The notes under the pieces were generated by a model. It saw only the letters and a program-made list of their open reading frames with translations. It searched no databases and had not been told where the DNA came from. A stretch of 64,000 nt of DNA from Opitutaceae bacterium (lineage in GTDB: Bacteria > Verrucomicrobiota > Verrucomicrobiia > Opitutales > Opitutaceae): contig PLTZ01000005.1 in NCBI GenBank assembly GCA_003164715.1, positions 257 to 64,256 on the forward strand, read 5' to 3'. Every line of letters starts with the position of its first letter. The stretch's first letter is position 1. The position numbers were made by a program, and so were the translations under genes. Below are positions 51,698-60,312 of this stretch, in pieces.

Positions 51698-51886
51698 TCA
51701 TCGAGGGCCGGCGGCGAGGAGCAGCATCGGGCCGACAAAGAACGCCTTCCCCACGAAGTAGAACCCGATGCCCGTGTCCACGATGTCGTTCTTCGAGCCG
51801 AAACAGGCCCTTCTGAGGATCCACAGTCCGCCAAGAAGGCAGAAGGCGAACGACAAGCCTGCTCCGATCCGTGCCAGTGTTTTCAT
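51698..51886 (-). CDS. Small membrane protein, 62 residues
   Basis: Two hydrophobic segments (TLARIGAGLSFAFCLLGGLWILR and IGFYFVGKAFFVGPMLLLAA) flank a short polar loop CFGSKNDIVDTG. The start is the ATG at 51886 with no strong ribosome site. I know similar short bacterial membrane proteins only as hypothetical. The IGxYFxGKxFFVGP pattern suggests a real conserved gene. Confidence 0.55.
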   Translation of the reverse strand: MKTLARIGAGLSFAFCLLGGLWILRRACFGSKNDIVDTGIGFYFVGKAFFVGPMLLLAAGPR

Positions 51887-52040
51887 GTCAGCGCTCGACG
51901 TTGATGTTCGGGGGCAACCGGCGCCACGATAGCCGGCCCGGAGGCGAATAGAAGACCAATCCCGGCGCCCCGCGAATGACACGGATGGCGCCACGTTCCG
52001 GTTGCCAAGGGCGCGGGTGCGCCAACACTTTGCGGGTTCC

Positions 52041-53561
52041 ATGACGGCCTTCGCGCAGATTCCCCTTGGCACCCCGATACCCGACAGCCCGCACGCGGTG
52101 TCCTGCAGCCTGCCGACCATGGCCGCCGTGCGCGGCTACGAGGAGAAGGACCCGGCCGTCACCTCGAGGCTAAGGTCCGGCTACCCGAGGTTCGTGGTTC
52201 ATCCCTTCGCGCGCCGCCTCGCCTCGGTGCTGTCCGAGCGCCACGGGCTCGCGGGAAGGACGCTCTGGCTCGCGTCGTCGCGGGCGATGGCCGGCGCGCT
52301 CCTGGAGCACCTGCGCCTCGCCGGGCCGGCGGGATCCGGCGCCGAGGCGTTCGCGGCGGACGGGGTGCACGGCGTCTCCCATCCGGAGTCCGCCGAGCTC
52401 GCGCTCCGCGCAAAGCGGTACCTGCAGAACATCGGGGGGTTCCTCTCGTCCCGGGAGGCCGAGGACCGCCTCGCGCAGATCGGGGCCGGGCCCGCTCCCG
52501 GGGGCGAGGAGACCTTTGCCGGCGACGCGAGGCAGGAGGTGCTGCGTTTCCTCAGGCCAATGTTCTCGGGTGTCCCGGACGCGAACCTCATGCTCGCCAA
52601 TAGCGGGATGAACGCCATCCACGCCGCGTTCCGGGCGGTGAGCGACCTGCAGGCCCCGAAGGGCCGGACCGCGTGGGTCCAGCTGGGCTGGCTCTACCTG
52701 GACACGATCGCGATCCTCAGGACGTTCACGGCCTCGCCCGACGATTATATTCACGCGCGCGACGTGATGGACCTCGCGGGGCTCGGCCGCCTCTTCGCCG
52801 AGCGCGGGTCGCGGATCGCGGGGGTCATGGCCGAGGTCCCGACGAACCCCCTGGTCCAGACCCCCGACGTGGCGGCGCTCGCGGCGCTGTGCCGCGGGCA
52901 CGGTATAACGCTCATCCTCGATCCGTCCCTCGTCTCCGCGTTCAGCGCCGACTGCTTGCCCCACGCCGACCTGGTCGTGACGAGCCTCACGAAATACACG
53001 GGCAACGAGGGGGACGTCCTCGCGGGGCTGGTTGCGGTCAACCCCGCGGCCCCGGAGGCGGACGCGCTGCGCCGCGGCGTCTCGGCCGTCATCGAACCCC
53101 CCTATTGCCGCGATCAGGCCCGCCTCGCCGCCCAGATCCGCAACACCGGAGCGGTCCTCGCGGCGATCGAGGAGACCACGCCAAAGGTGGCCTCCTTCCT
53201 TGCGTCGCACCCCGCGGTCCGCACGACCCACTGGGCCCTTGAGCCCTCCTCGCGCGAGAACTACCTGAGGATCGCACGAACCCAAGGGGCGACCGGCGGG
53301 ATCATTACCTTCACCCTGAGCGGCCCGCTGGAACGCTTCTACGACCGGCTCAGGCTGCCCAAGGGCCCGAGCTTCGGCATGCGCACAACCCTCATCTGCC
53401 CCTTCATGTACCTGGCGCACTACGACCTCGTGAACACGCCCCGGGGTCGCGCCGAGCTCAACGCAAACGGCCTGGATCCGGACATGCTGCGCCTTTGCGT
53501 GGGCACGGAGCCGGCGGACGAGATCATCGGCGCCCTCGCCGAGGCGCTCGGCGCTCGCTAG
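52041..53561 (+). CDS. PLP-dependent cystathionine gamma-synthase-like enzyme
   Basis: This 506-residue protein belongs to the Cys/Met metabolism PLP fold. It has MLANSGMNAIHAAF, VMAEVPTNPLVQTPDVAAL, ILDPSLVS, and the PLP lysine in VVTSLTKYTGNEGDVLAGLV. The C-terminal small domain ends in MLRLCVGTEPADEIIGALAEAL, where family members recognise the substrate carboxylate. Likely role: cystathionine gamma-synthase or O-acyl-homoserine sulfhydrylation in methionine synthesis. The N-terminal 130 residues are longer than in E. coli MetB. The ATG at 52041 is used. Confidence 0.82.
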   Translation: MTAFAQIPLGTPIPDSPHAVSCSLPTMAAVRGYEEKDPAVTSRLRSGYPRFVVHPFARRLASVLSERHGLAGRTLWLASSRAMAGALLEHLRLAGPAGSGAEAFAADGVHGVSHPESAELALRAKRYLQNIGGFLSSREAEDRLAQIGAGPAPGGEETFAGDARQEVLRFLRPMFSGVPDANLMLANSGMNAIHAAFRAVSDLQAPKGRTAWVQLGWLYLDTIAILRTFTASPDDYIHARDVMDLAGLGRLFAERGSRIAGVMAEVPTNPLVQTPDVAALAALCRGHGITLILDPSLVSAFSADCLPHADLVVTSLTKYTGNEGDVLAGLVAVNPAAPEADALRRGVSAVIEPPYCRDQARLAAQIRNTGAVLAAIEETTPKVASFLASHPAVRTTHWALEPSSRENYLRIARTQGATGGIITFTLSGPLERFYDRLRLPKGPSFGMRTTLICPFMYLAHYDLVNTPRGRAELNANGLDPDMLRLCVGTEPADEIIGALAEALGAR

Positions 53562-53572
53562 GGGCCCCGGGG

Positions 53573-54916
53573 TCAGGGGCCGGCCGCGCCCCCGGGGCGC
53601 GTTAGCCGCAGGAACCGGGCCCCGAGCAAAACGGCGGCGGCGGCCAGGCCCGCAGCAAGGCCGGTCCATATGCCTGCCGGCCCGAATCCCTCGCGCACTC
53701 CGAGGGCATAGCCGAGCGGCAGCGCGATGACCCAGTAGGCCACGAACGTGATCGCCGCGGGCACCTTGACATCGGTGAGCCCCCGGAGCGCCGCCGAGTT
53801 GATCACCTGCCCCCCGTCGAAGATCTGGAAGACGGCGGCCACCGCGAGCAGCGCGCTCGCCACCGAGACGACCTCGCCCTCCCTGATGAACCAGGACGCG
53901 ATCGTGTGGCCGGCAGCGAGGAAGACCACCGTCATGGAGGCCGAGAACACGAGGCCCATGAGCGTGCCGCCCAGCCAGATCGGGCGCAGCCGGGAGTGCT
54001 CGCCCGCGCCGACGGCCGCGCTCGTGCGCATCCCGACCGCCATTGAGATGCCGAGCGCCACCATGAAGGTCATCGCGGCGCACGAGAGCGCGATCTGGTG
54101 GGCCGCCAGCGGCACGGCCCCGAGCCAGCCCATCATGACGGTCGCCATCGCGAAGGCGCCGCCCTCGAAGAGGAGCGCCCCCGACGCCGGCAGGCCGACC
54201 GAGAGCATCCGCCTCACCCGCTCCCACGAGAAGGGCGCCAGCCAGCGCCGGGGCCACGCGGCCCGCATCTTCGGATCGAGGCGCAGCCAGGTGAAGATCA
54301 CGATCGACCCGAGGGAGCGCGAGATGAGCGTCGAGATCCCCGCCCCGGTCAGCCCGAGGCGCGGCGCGCCGAGGTGCCCATAGATGAAGACCCAGTTGAG
54401 GAGGATGTTGAGCAGCACGCCGGCGAGGATCACCGCCATCGGCAGCCAGGGTCGGCCCATCGACTCGGCGAATTGGCGCAGCGCGAGGTAGACCAGCGAC
54501 GGCACGAGCGAGAGCCCGAGGAGGAGGAAGAACGGGTTCACCGCGGCCAGCACCTCGGGCTGCTGGCGGAACCACTCAAGGTGGAAGCCGAGGAAGAGGA
54601 TCACCCCGACCTCGACCACCCCCGAGCCGAGCGCGAGCAGCAGGCCGTGCCGCAGAAATTCGCCGGCTTCGTCGTGGCGCCCGGCGCCCCGAGCCCTCGA
54701 CGTGAAAATGGCCACGGGCACTAAAAGCCCTATACCTATGATGAAGAATATGTTGAAGATGCCGATACCGAACGAGGAGGCGGCTAGAGGAACAGTCCCC
54801 GCCCGCCCGATCATGACGCTGTCGGTGACGCCCATGGCCATCTGGCCCAGCTGGCCGATGGTGATCGGCACGGCCAGGAGCAGCGTGGCCCGCGCCTCCC
54901 TGTAGACAGCATGCAT
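53573..54916 (-). CDS. MATE-family multidrug efflux transporter
   Basis: This 447-residue protein has twelve membrane segments in two related halves, beginning LAVPITIGQLGQMAMGVTDSVMIGRAGTVPLAASSFG (the typical MATE N-terminus) and, in the second half, LSVGLPASGALLFEGGAFAMATVMMGWLGAVPLAAHQIALS. It is of the NorM type, which exports cationic drugs using Na+ or H+. It is divergent from a small exported-protein gene; the two starts lie within about 50 bases. Confidence 0.92.
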   Translation of the reverse strand: MHAVYREARATLLLAVPITIGQLGQMAMGVTDSVMIGRAGTVPLAASSFGIGIFNIFFIIGIGLLVPVAIFTSRARGAGRHDEAGEFLRHGLLLALGSGVVEVGVILFLGFHLEWFRQQPEVLAAVNPFFLLLGLSLVPSLVYLALRQFAESMGRPWLPMAVILAGVLLNILLNWVFIYGHLGAPRLGLTGAGISTLISRSLGSIVIFTWLRLDPKMRAAWPRRWLAPFSWERVRRMLSVGLPASGALLFEGGAFAMATVMMGWLGAVPLAAHQIALSCAAMTFMVALGISMAVGMRTSAAVGAGEHSRLRPIWLGGTLMGLVFSASMTVVFLAAGHTIASWFIREGEVVSVASALLAVAAVFQIFDGGQVINSAALRGLTDVKVPAAITFVAYWVIALPLGYALGVREGFGPAGIWTGLAAGLAAAAVLLGARFLRLTRPGGAAGP

Positions 54917-54961
54917 GGTCGAGTGTTATTGCGGACCGCCGCGCGTTGTCCAACGCTACCT

Positions 54962-55231
54962 TTGCTGAAGAACCGACCCGTCATCTCCCTGCTCATCGGC
55001 GCGGCCGCGACGGCCGCGGCACTGTGGGCCTACGCCTCCCAGCCGAGGACGGCGGCCCGCGCTGCGGAACCGGTGCCCATCCAGGACGGCAAGACGATTG
55101 ATTTCTCAAGCGGCAGGCCGGTCACCAAGGACGGCGCCGCGGACAAGGCCGCGCTCGACGCGGCGGTCAAGGAGATCGACGCGGCCTCGAAGGACGTCAC
55201 GTTCCCCGCCGACTCCAAGCCGAAGAAATAA
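54962..55231 (+). CDS. Small exported or membrane-anchored hypothetical protein
   Basis: The 89-residue reading starts with a TTG at 54962. An ATG at 54911 would add 17 residues but would overlap the MATE gene's start. It has one N-terminal hydrophobic segment (PVISLLIGAAATAAALWAYA) and a polar alanine/lysine-rich remainder (KAALDAAVKEIDAASKDVTFPADSKPKK). I do not recognise the family. It converges on the lipoprotein gene ten bases downstream. Confidence 0.55.
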   Translation: MLKNRPVISLLIGAAATAAALWAYASQPRTAARAAEPVPIQDGKTIDFSSGRPVTKDGAADKAALDAAVKEIDAASKDVTFPADSKPKK

Positions 55232-55240
55232 CCCCCGCGC

Positions 55241-55654
55241 TCAGCGCGCCCGGCGCACGCGAATCGCGTACTTCTTTGCGGCGGTGGACGGCGCCGTGAA
55301 GCGCACCACCTCCGTCGAGCTTGCGGAGATCGCCAGCAGCTGCCACGGCACCTCGGCGGACACGGGCATGCCCTCGCCGTCAAGGAACTCGCACTGGACC
55401 TGCACCTGCACGGGCTTCCCGCCGCCGTTCTTCAGGTTGGCGACGACTTCGAGCCGCCCATCGCCCAGGGTGCGCTCCTGCAGGCCCGTGCAGCTGACCA
55501 CGGCCTCGGTCGCCGAGTCGAGGACGGCGAACCGGTCGGTGTTCTCCACCGTGAACTTGGTCGTCTCCTGCGGCGCCTGCGGGGCGGGCGCGCTTGCGCA
55601 TCCGGCAAGCGAGCACACCGCCGCAAGGAGGAGCATGGGATGCGATCGTGTCAT
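55241..55654 (-). CDS. YcfL-like (DUF1425) lipoprotein
   Basis: This 137-residue protein has a lipobox LLAAVCSLAGCASAP, so it is probably lipid-anchored. The rest is a beta-rich domain (VSCTGLQERTLGDGRLEVVANLKNGGGKPVQVQVQCEFLDGEGMPV, then STEVVRFTAPSTAAKKYAIRVR). This resembles the DUF1425/YcfL family, known from E. coli near lpoB, where the role is unclear. It is divergent from glpK, with about 140 bases between. Confidence 0.78.
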   Translation of the reverse strand: MTRSHPMLLLAAVCSLAGCASAPAPQAPQETTKFTVENTDRFAVLDSATEAVVSCTGLQERTLGDGRLEVVANLKNGGGKPVQVQVQCEFLDGEGMPVSAEVPWQLLAISASSTEVVRFTAPSTAAKKYAIRVRRAR

Positions 55655-55795
55655 GGGCTGTAGGAGATATGCGCTGGGACTGCGCCCGCGCGAGCATGTT
55701 CAGCCACTTTTTTACCCGGGTCGTCAATCGTTTGCTTAATCCCGCCGCGCTTGCGCCCGCGGGAGGGTCCTCCGACGATCCGGGGCCGCCCCGCC

Positions 55796-57289
55796 ATGAC
55801 CCGCTGCGTCCTCGCACTCGACCAGGGCACGACCTCCTCCCGGGCAATCCTCTTTGACCGGCGCGGGCATCTCCTCGCCTCGGCCCAGGAGGAGCTCCGG
55901 CAGCACTTCCCCCACCCGGGCTGGGTAGAGCACGACCCAGAGGAGATCTGGGGGACGACCCGGCGCGTCGCGCAGGCCGTCCTGCGCAAGGCCGGGGTCC
56001 GCAGGGGCGAGGTGGCGGCCGTCGGGATCGCAAACCAGCGGGAGACCACCGTCCTCTGGGAGCGGGCGGGCGGGCGCCCGCTCCACCGCGCGATCGTCTG
56101 GCAGGACCGGCGGACCGCCGCGGCATGCGCCGCCCTTGAGCGCGGCGGCGCGGGCCCGCTCTTCAGGAGGAGGACCGGCCTCCTGCTCGATCCCTACTTC
56201 TCGGGGACGAAGCTCGCGTGGCTCCTGGACCACGTGCACGGCGCGAGGCGCCGCGCCGCGCGCGGCGAGCTCGCCTTCGGCACCGTCGACTCCTGGCTGC
56301 TCTGGAAGCTCACCCAGGGCCGGGTGCACGCCACCGACGTCTCGAACGCGTCGCGGACGCTCCTCGCCGGCCTTCGATCGGGCGACTGGGAGGGCAAGCT
56401 CACGGGCGCGCTGCGCGTGCCGGCCGAGGTCCTGCCGCAGGTGCTCCCGAGCAGCGGGGTCTTCGGGGAGATCAGCGCGATCGACGCCCTGCGCGGCGTG
56501 CCGGTCGCCGGGATCGCGGGCGACCAGCAGGCCGCGCTGTTCGGCCAGGGGTGCTTCGCGCCCGGGATGGCGAAGAACACCTACGGAACCGGGTGCTTCA
56601 TGCTCATGAACACCGGGACCCGGCCTGTCGCTTCCAAGCATAGGCTCCTCACGACCATCGCGTGGCGGATCGCGGGGCGCACCGAGTACGCGCTCGAGGG
56701 GAGCGTCTTCGTCGGCGGGGCCGTCGTCCAGTGGCTGCGCGACGGCCTGGGCCTGATCTCGCGCTCCTCCGACGTCGAGGCCCTGGCGGCCCGGGTCCCC
56801 GACAACGGGGGCGTCACGATCGTGCCCGCCTTCGCGGGGCTCGGCGCGCCCCACTGGGACCCGGCGGCAAGGGGAGCGATCGTCGGGGTCACCCGGGGTA
56901 CGAGCGCCGCGCACCTTGCGCGCGCGGCGCTCGAGAGCATCGCGTTCCAGACGGCGGACCTGATCGGCGCGATGGAGGCGGACTCCGGCCGGCGCATCCG
57001 CGAGCTGCGCGTCGACGGCGGAGCCTCCGTGAACAACGCGCTCATGCAGTTCCAGAGCGAGCTGATCCGGGCCGCGGTGGTGCGACCCAGGGTGACCGAG
57101 ACCACCGCGCTCGGCGCGGCGGCCCTCGCCGGGCTTGCCGTCGGCTTCTGGAGGGACCTGGAGGAGATCGGCGCCCTTGCCGGAAAGGACCGCACGTTTC
57201 GCCCGAAGCAGACCCGCGCGTCCATGAAAGGCCTGCGCTCGGGCTGGTCGCGGGCCGTGGGCACCGCGCGCCACTGGGCCGGCCAGTGA
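55796..57289 (+). CDS. glpK: Glycerol kinase
   Basis: This 497-residue FGGY kinase has the motifs [116 protein letters not shown] and [21 protein letters not shown]. It phosphorylates glycerol to glycerol-3-phosphate. The ATG at 55796 is chosen; the longer reading from 55751 is not conserved. No glpF or glpD is next to it. Confidence 0.95.
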   Translation: MTRCVLALDQGTTSSRAILFDRRGHLLASAQEELRQHFPHPGWVEHDPEEIWGTTRRVAQAVLRKAGVRRGEVAAVGIANQRETTVLWERAGGRPLHRAIVWQDRRTAAACAALERGGAGPLFRRRTGLLLDPYFSGTKLAWLLDHVHGARRRAARGELAFGTVDSWLLWKLTQGRVHATDVSNASRTLLAGLRSGDWEGKLTGALRVPAEVLPQVLPSSGVFGEISAIDALRGVPVAGIAGDQQAALFGQGCFAPGMAKNTYGTGCFMLMNTGTRPVASKHRLLTTIAWRIAGRTEYALEGSVFVGGAVVQWLRDGLGLISRSSDVEALAARVPDNGGVTIVPAFAGLGAPHWDPAARGAIVGVTRGTSAAHLARAALESIAFQTADLIGAMEADSGRRIRELRVDGGASVNNALMQFQSELIRAAVVRPRVTETTALGAAALAGLAVGFWRDLEEIGALAGKDRTFRPKQTRASMKGLRSGWSRAVGTARHWAGQ

Positions 57290-57397
57290 GTTGGGGACCG
57301 CCGGAGGCGTGCGGGGATCGGCGCGGCCGCCTCCCTCTGGAATTGTGGGTTGTGTCCTTTTTGAAAGGCGTTTTGATACCCTGAGCCCACCGCGACC

Positions 57398-58309
57398 ATG
57401 AACAGAACTCTCCGACTCGGTCTATTGCCGATTGCCCTCGCACTGGCTGGCTCCTTAAGGGCCGACGACAAGACCGTGGCGCCGCCTCCCGCCGACAGTC
57501 AGGCCTCGCTCCAGGCGGACAACAAGCAGCTGACGGACGAGCTGGCGGCCGCATGGAAGGAGTCGGAAAGGCTGAAGAGGGAGCTCACCGCCGCCCAGGA
57601 AGCCTCGGCAAAGAATTCGGCAGAATCCGCTAATCTCCAGAAGCAGGTCGGCGCCGCGCAGGAGGCCTCGGCAAAGAGCTCGGCCGAGGCGGCCGATCTC
57701 CAGAAGCAGCTCGACGCGGCAAAGGCCCAGCTGCCGGCGCCCGTCGACACAGGCTCTCCGGGCTCGGTGGCCGACCTGCAGGACAAGCTGGCCACCTCGC
57801 TGCGCAGCTTCTCGGTCGTCCAGGACGAGAACACGCAGCTGAAGTCCACGGTGGACAAGCTCACGTCCGACAACGCTTCGCTCAGCCAGCAGCTCGAAGC
57901 CTCGCGCGCCTCCATCGCGTCCCTGCAGGTGCAGGCGGCGGCGACCTCGCAGATCGATCCGCTCCGAACCGAGCTTCGCCAGGCGCAGGACGAGACGAGC
58001 CGCCTCGCATCCGAGAATTCCGAGCTGAGGACGCGCCTTGCCCTCCAGTCTCCGGGGCCCGGGGCCACGAAGCCGGCCCCCACGCGCCCGGCGCAGGCCG
58101 CGGCCGCAAGCGCGGCGGCAGCCCAGGCGGCGCCCCCTGCCCCACCGGCGCCCAAGACCTACGTGGTCGTCGAAGGCGACACGCTCACCAAGATCGCGCG
58201 CAAGTTCTACGGATCGTCCAGCCGCTGGGAGGACATTCTGAACGCGAACCGCGACGTGATGAAGGACGAGAAGAGCCTGGTCGTCGGCAGCACTCTCAAG
58301 ATTCCCTGA
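57398..58309 (+). CDS. Exported coiled-coil protein with C-terminal LysM
   Basis: This 303-residue protein has a signal peptide (LGLLPIALALAGSLRA) and a long coiled coil (about 35-220). The coiled coil contains two near-identical 22-residue repeats with AAQEASAKxSAEx and LQKQ. An Ala/Pro linker follows, then one LysM domain (TYVVVEGDTLTKIARKFYGSSSRWEDILNANRDVMKDEKSLVVGSTLKIP) that binds peptidoglycan. It is likely a periplasmic or outer-membrane-attached cell-wall protein. Confidence 0.88.
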   Translation: MNRTLRLGLLPIALALAGSLRADDKTVAPPPADSQASLQADNKQLTDELAAAWKESERLKRELTAAQEASAKNSAESANLQKQVGAAQEASAKSSAEAADLQKQLDAAKAQLPAPVDTGSPGSVADLQDKLATSLRSFSVVQDENTQLKSTVDKLTSDNASLSQQLEASRASIASLQVQAAATSQIDPLRTELRQAQDETSRLASENSELRTRLALQSPGPGATKPAPTRPAQAAAASAAAAQAAPPAPPAPKTYVVVEGDTLTKIARKFYGSSSRWEDILNANRDVMKDEKSLVVGSTLKIP

Positions 58310-58344
58310 GGGGCGCGACCCCGCAACAAGGCCTCACCCGCCGC

Positions 58345-58674
58345 ATGCCCGCCGCCGCAGCACAGTTCAACGGCGTCTCCGTCCAGACCAAGGCCAACGT
58401 GTACTTCGAGGGCAATGTCGTTAGCCATACGATCGTCCTGCCCGACGGCGCGAGAAAGACGCTCGGGATAATCCGGCCCGGAGCCTTCCATTTCAATACG
58501 GACGCCCCCGAGCAGATGGAGATCATCGACGGCACGTGCCGCGTCACGATCGACGGCTCGACGCAGGCACACCCGCACGCCGCGGGCTCCCAGTTCACGG
58601 TTCCGGGAAAGAGCGGCTTCCGGATCGAGGTTGAGGGCGGCCTTTGCCAGTACATCTGCTCGTTCCAGGCCTGA
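58345..58674 (+). CDS. ppnP: Pyrimidine/purine nucleoside phosphorylase
   Basis: This 109-residue cupin of the PpnP (DUF1255) family has ANVYFEGNVVSHTIVLPDGARKTLGIIRPGAFHFNTDAPEQMEIIDGTCRVTI and GSQFTVPGKSGFRIEVEGGLCQYICSF. The E. coli member (94 residues) cleaves many nucleosides with phosphate. It follows the LysM gene by 35 bases. It complements thymidine phosphorylase and DeoC in this window. Confidence 0.93.
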   Translation: MPAAAAQFNGVSVQTKANVYFEGNVVSHTIVLPDGARKTLGIIRPGAFHFNTDAPEQMEIIDGTCRVTIDGSTQAHPHAAGSQFTVPGKSGFRIEVEGGLCQYICSFQA

Positions 58675-58696
58675 GGCGCCCGTCCGCCGCCTGCTT

Positions 58697-58720
58697 TGCA
58701 GAAACCCCGGGGTTTCTGCA
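58697..58720. repeat. Perfect 24-bp palindrome after ppnP
   Basis: TGCAGAAACCCC is followed directly by its complement GGGGTTTCTGCA with no spacer. No T-run follows, so it is not an ordinary terminator. It lies 22 bases past the ppnP stop and could be a 3'-end hairpin or a protein-binding site. Confidence 0.6.
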
Positions 58721-58806
58721 CCAGGGCGACGGCCCGCTCACGAGATTGCACGGCGGCCACATAAGATCTCCAATCAAAGGGTCATTAGCTCGGGTAATTG
58801 GGAGTA

Positions 58807-58958
58807 TTGACAAATTCCGGTAAACGGGAGCGTGAATATGCCGAGATCTCCGGAATGACTTTGACAAAATTTTGACAAATTCCCGGCAAAAACATTAAGG
58901 GCTCCGTCGACGCTGTGCTTGATCGGGTATTGACACAATTGGCACGATAGAATAAACT
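58807..58958 (+). promoter_or_regulatory. Repeated TTGACA region upstream of the pilin gene
   Basis: The 440 bases from 58721 to 59160 hold no ORF and are unusually AT-rich. TTGACA occurs four times on the plus strand, at 58807, 58861, 58872 and 58930. The copies at 58807 and 58872 extend to TTGACAAATTCC. The last copy is followed after 17 bases by TAAACT (58953-58958), an acceptable -10 box, so it could be a sigma-70 promoter about 200 bases before the pilin gene. The other copies may be binding sites. Nothing else is recognisable. Confidence 0.5.
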
Positions 58959-59160
58959 TGCGTATCTTTCCGGCAGAGCGCACCCCGAGCTCCCATGACT
59001 CTTTTACAATTTGGCACCACTGAATCACCCATTTTCGCCCTAAAGCTTATTCATTTTTTACAAATTTTTGCCATTCCCTTGCGGCCCATGGCGGTCTAAT
59101 CGTGCGTTTAACCCCAAATAGTAGCACAATGTGTATGGCCAACAAGCGCGGCCATACATC

Positions 59161-59517
59161 ATGAAGACATCATCCCAAGTCGCTTACCGGGGGTTTACCC
59201 TCGTTGAAATAATGATAGTTGTGGTCATTATCGGCCTTCTGGCGACGATGGCCATTCCTGCTTTCCAGCGAGTGACGAATGCGTCGCAGGACAAGGCAGT
59301 TCTGAACAACGCACGGCAGCTCTCATCTGCGGCAGACCAATACTTTCTGGAATCCGGCGTTTCGACGGCGTCGGTCACAGACCTGGTCGGCCCGACCCAG
59401 TACATCAAGTTTCTCAACTCGGTCGCTGGCGAGTCATACCCGAGCAACTTCACCCAGGGGACAACCATCACCGTCAACAGCGTAGGCGGCACCCGAACCA
59501 TAACCTATCACATGTGA
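59161..59517 (+). CDS. Type IV pilin-like protein (class III signal)
   Basis: This 118-residue prepilin has a positively charged leader that ends in a glycine, followed by the processing site and hydrophobic helix GFTLVEIMIVVVIIGLLATMAIPAFQRV, with Glu5 after cleavage. The C-terminal domain is short (about 85 residues) with a small globular part. PilD-type peptidase would cut after the glycine. It stands alone, without other pil or gsp genes. The ATG at 59161 is preferred over a reading beginning 30 bases upstream. Function may be a pilus, a pseudopilus or a DNA-uptake pilin. Confidence 0.9.
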   Translation: MKTSSQVAYRGFTLVEIMIVVVIIGLLATMAIPAFQRVTNASQDKAVLNNARQLSSAADQYFLESGVSTASVTDLVGPTQYIKFLNSVAGESYPSNFTQGTTITVNSVGGTRTITYHM

Positions 59518-59529
59518 CCGGGACGGCGG

Positions 59530-60312
59530 CTACCGCCTCCAATTGAACCTGGCGGCTCCCAGGCTTGAGTCGTCTTCTCCCCGGTTGAAGACCCTGACGG
59601 CGGCCCAAACGAGGACCGTGATCGTGAGGGCGAGCGCCCCGAGCGACAGCGGCACGGGAAAGAAGAACGTTCCAAGCACCGTCCCGCGCATAAGGTCGAT
59701 GGCATACGCGACGGGGTCGAGGTGCGCGGCGACCTGCATCCAGCCGGGGGCTGCTTTCAATGGGTAGAGGCCGCCTGACAGGAAGAACATCGGCAGCAGC
59801 ACGGCGTTGCTCACGATTGGGAAGACCGTGGTCGAGGTGAAGCGGCACGCGAAGGCGACCCCGATCGTCGAGAACGTGAGCGATGCCAGCACCATCGCCC
59901 CCACCATCTCGACGCCCTCCGTCAGGTTGAGCGGGATCCCTGCCAGCGGGGCGAACGGGAGCAGGATGAGCCCTTGGGCGAGCGCCTGGATGGCCCCCGC
60001 GACGATCTTGCCGACCGCGATCGCCGAGCGCGGGACCGGCGCCACGAGCACCGCCTTGAAGAAGCCGATCTGGCGGTCAAAGACGATCGTGATGGCCGCG
60101 AAGGTGGCCGAGAAGAGCAGCGAGAGGCCCATGGTGCCCGGGAAGATGAAGCGCCGGTAGTCGCCCCCTCCCATCCTCGAGCTGGCCCCGATGCCCGCGC
60201 CGAGCACGAAAAGGTAGAGGAGGGGCTGGACAAGGCCGGCGACGAGGCGCGCGCGGTCCACCCAGAAGCGCTTCAGGTCGAGGACGACGATGGCGAAGAT
60301 CGCGCGCGTCAT
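59530..60312 (-). CDS. ABC-2 type permease, DrrB-like
   Basis: This 260-residue protein has six membrane segments in the ABC-2 pattern: RLVAGLVQPLLYLFVLGAGIG, FIFPGTMGLSLLFSATFAAITIVFDRQIGFFKAVLVAPVPRSAIAVGKIVAGAIQALAQGLILLPFAPLAGI and PIVSNAVLLPMFFLSGGLYPL. The start overlaps the ATPase stop (ATGA). With it, this resembles the daunorubicin-resistance DrrAB exporter. The cargo is unknown. Confidence 0.88.
   Translation of the reverse strand: MTRAIFAIVVLDLKRFWVDRARLVAGLVQPLLYLFVLGAGIGASSRMGGGDYRRFIFPGTMGLSLLFSATFAAITIVFDRQIGFFKAVLVAPVPRSAIAVGKIVAGAIQALAQGLILLPFAPLAGIPLNLTEGVEMVGAMVLASLTFSTIGVAFACRFTSTTVFPIVSNAVLLPMFFLSGGLYPLKAAPGWMQVAAHLDPVAYAIDLMRGTVLGTFFFPVPLSLGALALTITVLVWAAVRVFNRGEDDSSLGAARFNWRR

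Noticed and set aside
51190-51834. 214-codon minus-strand frame running through the start of exonuclease III
   Set aside because: It is in a different frame from the recognised exonuclease and the 62-residue membrane protein, and its sequence is Arg/Pro-rich without motifs.
58940-58962. TTGGCACG followed by TTGC, like a sigma-54 promoter before the pilin
   Set aside because: The spacing between the GG and GC elements is 19 bases instead of about 12.
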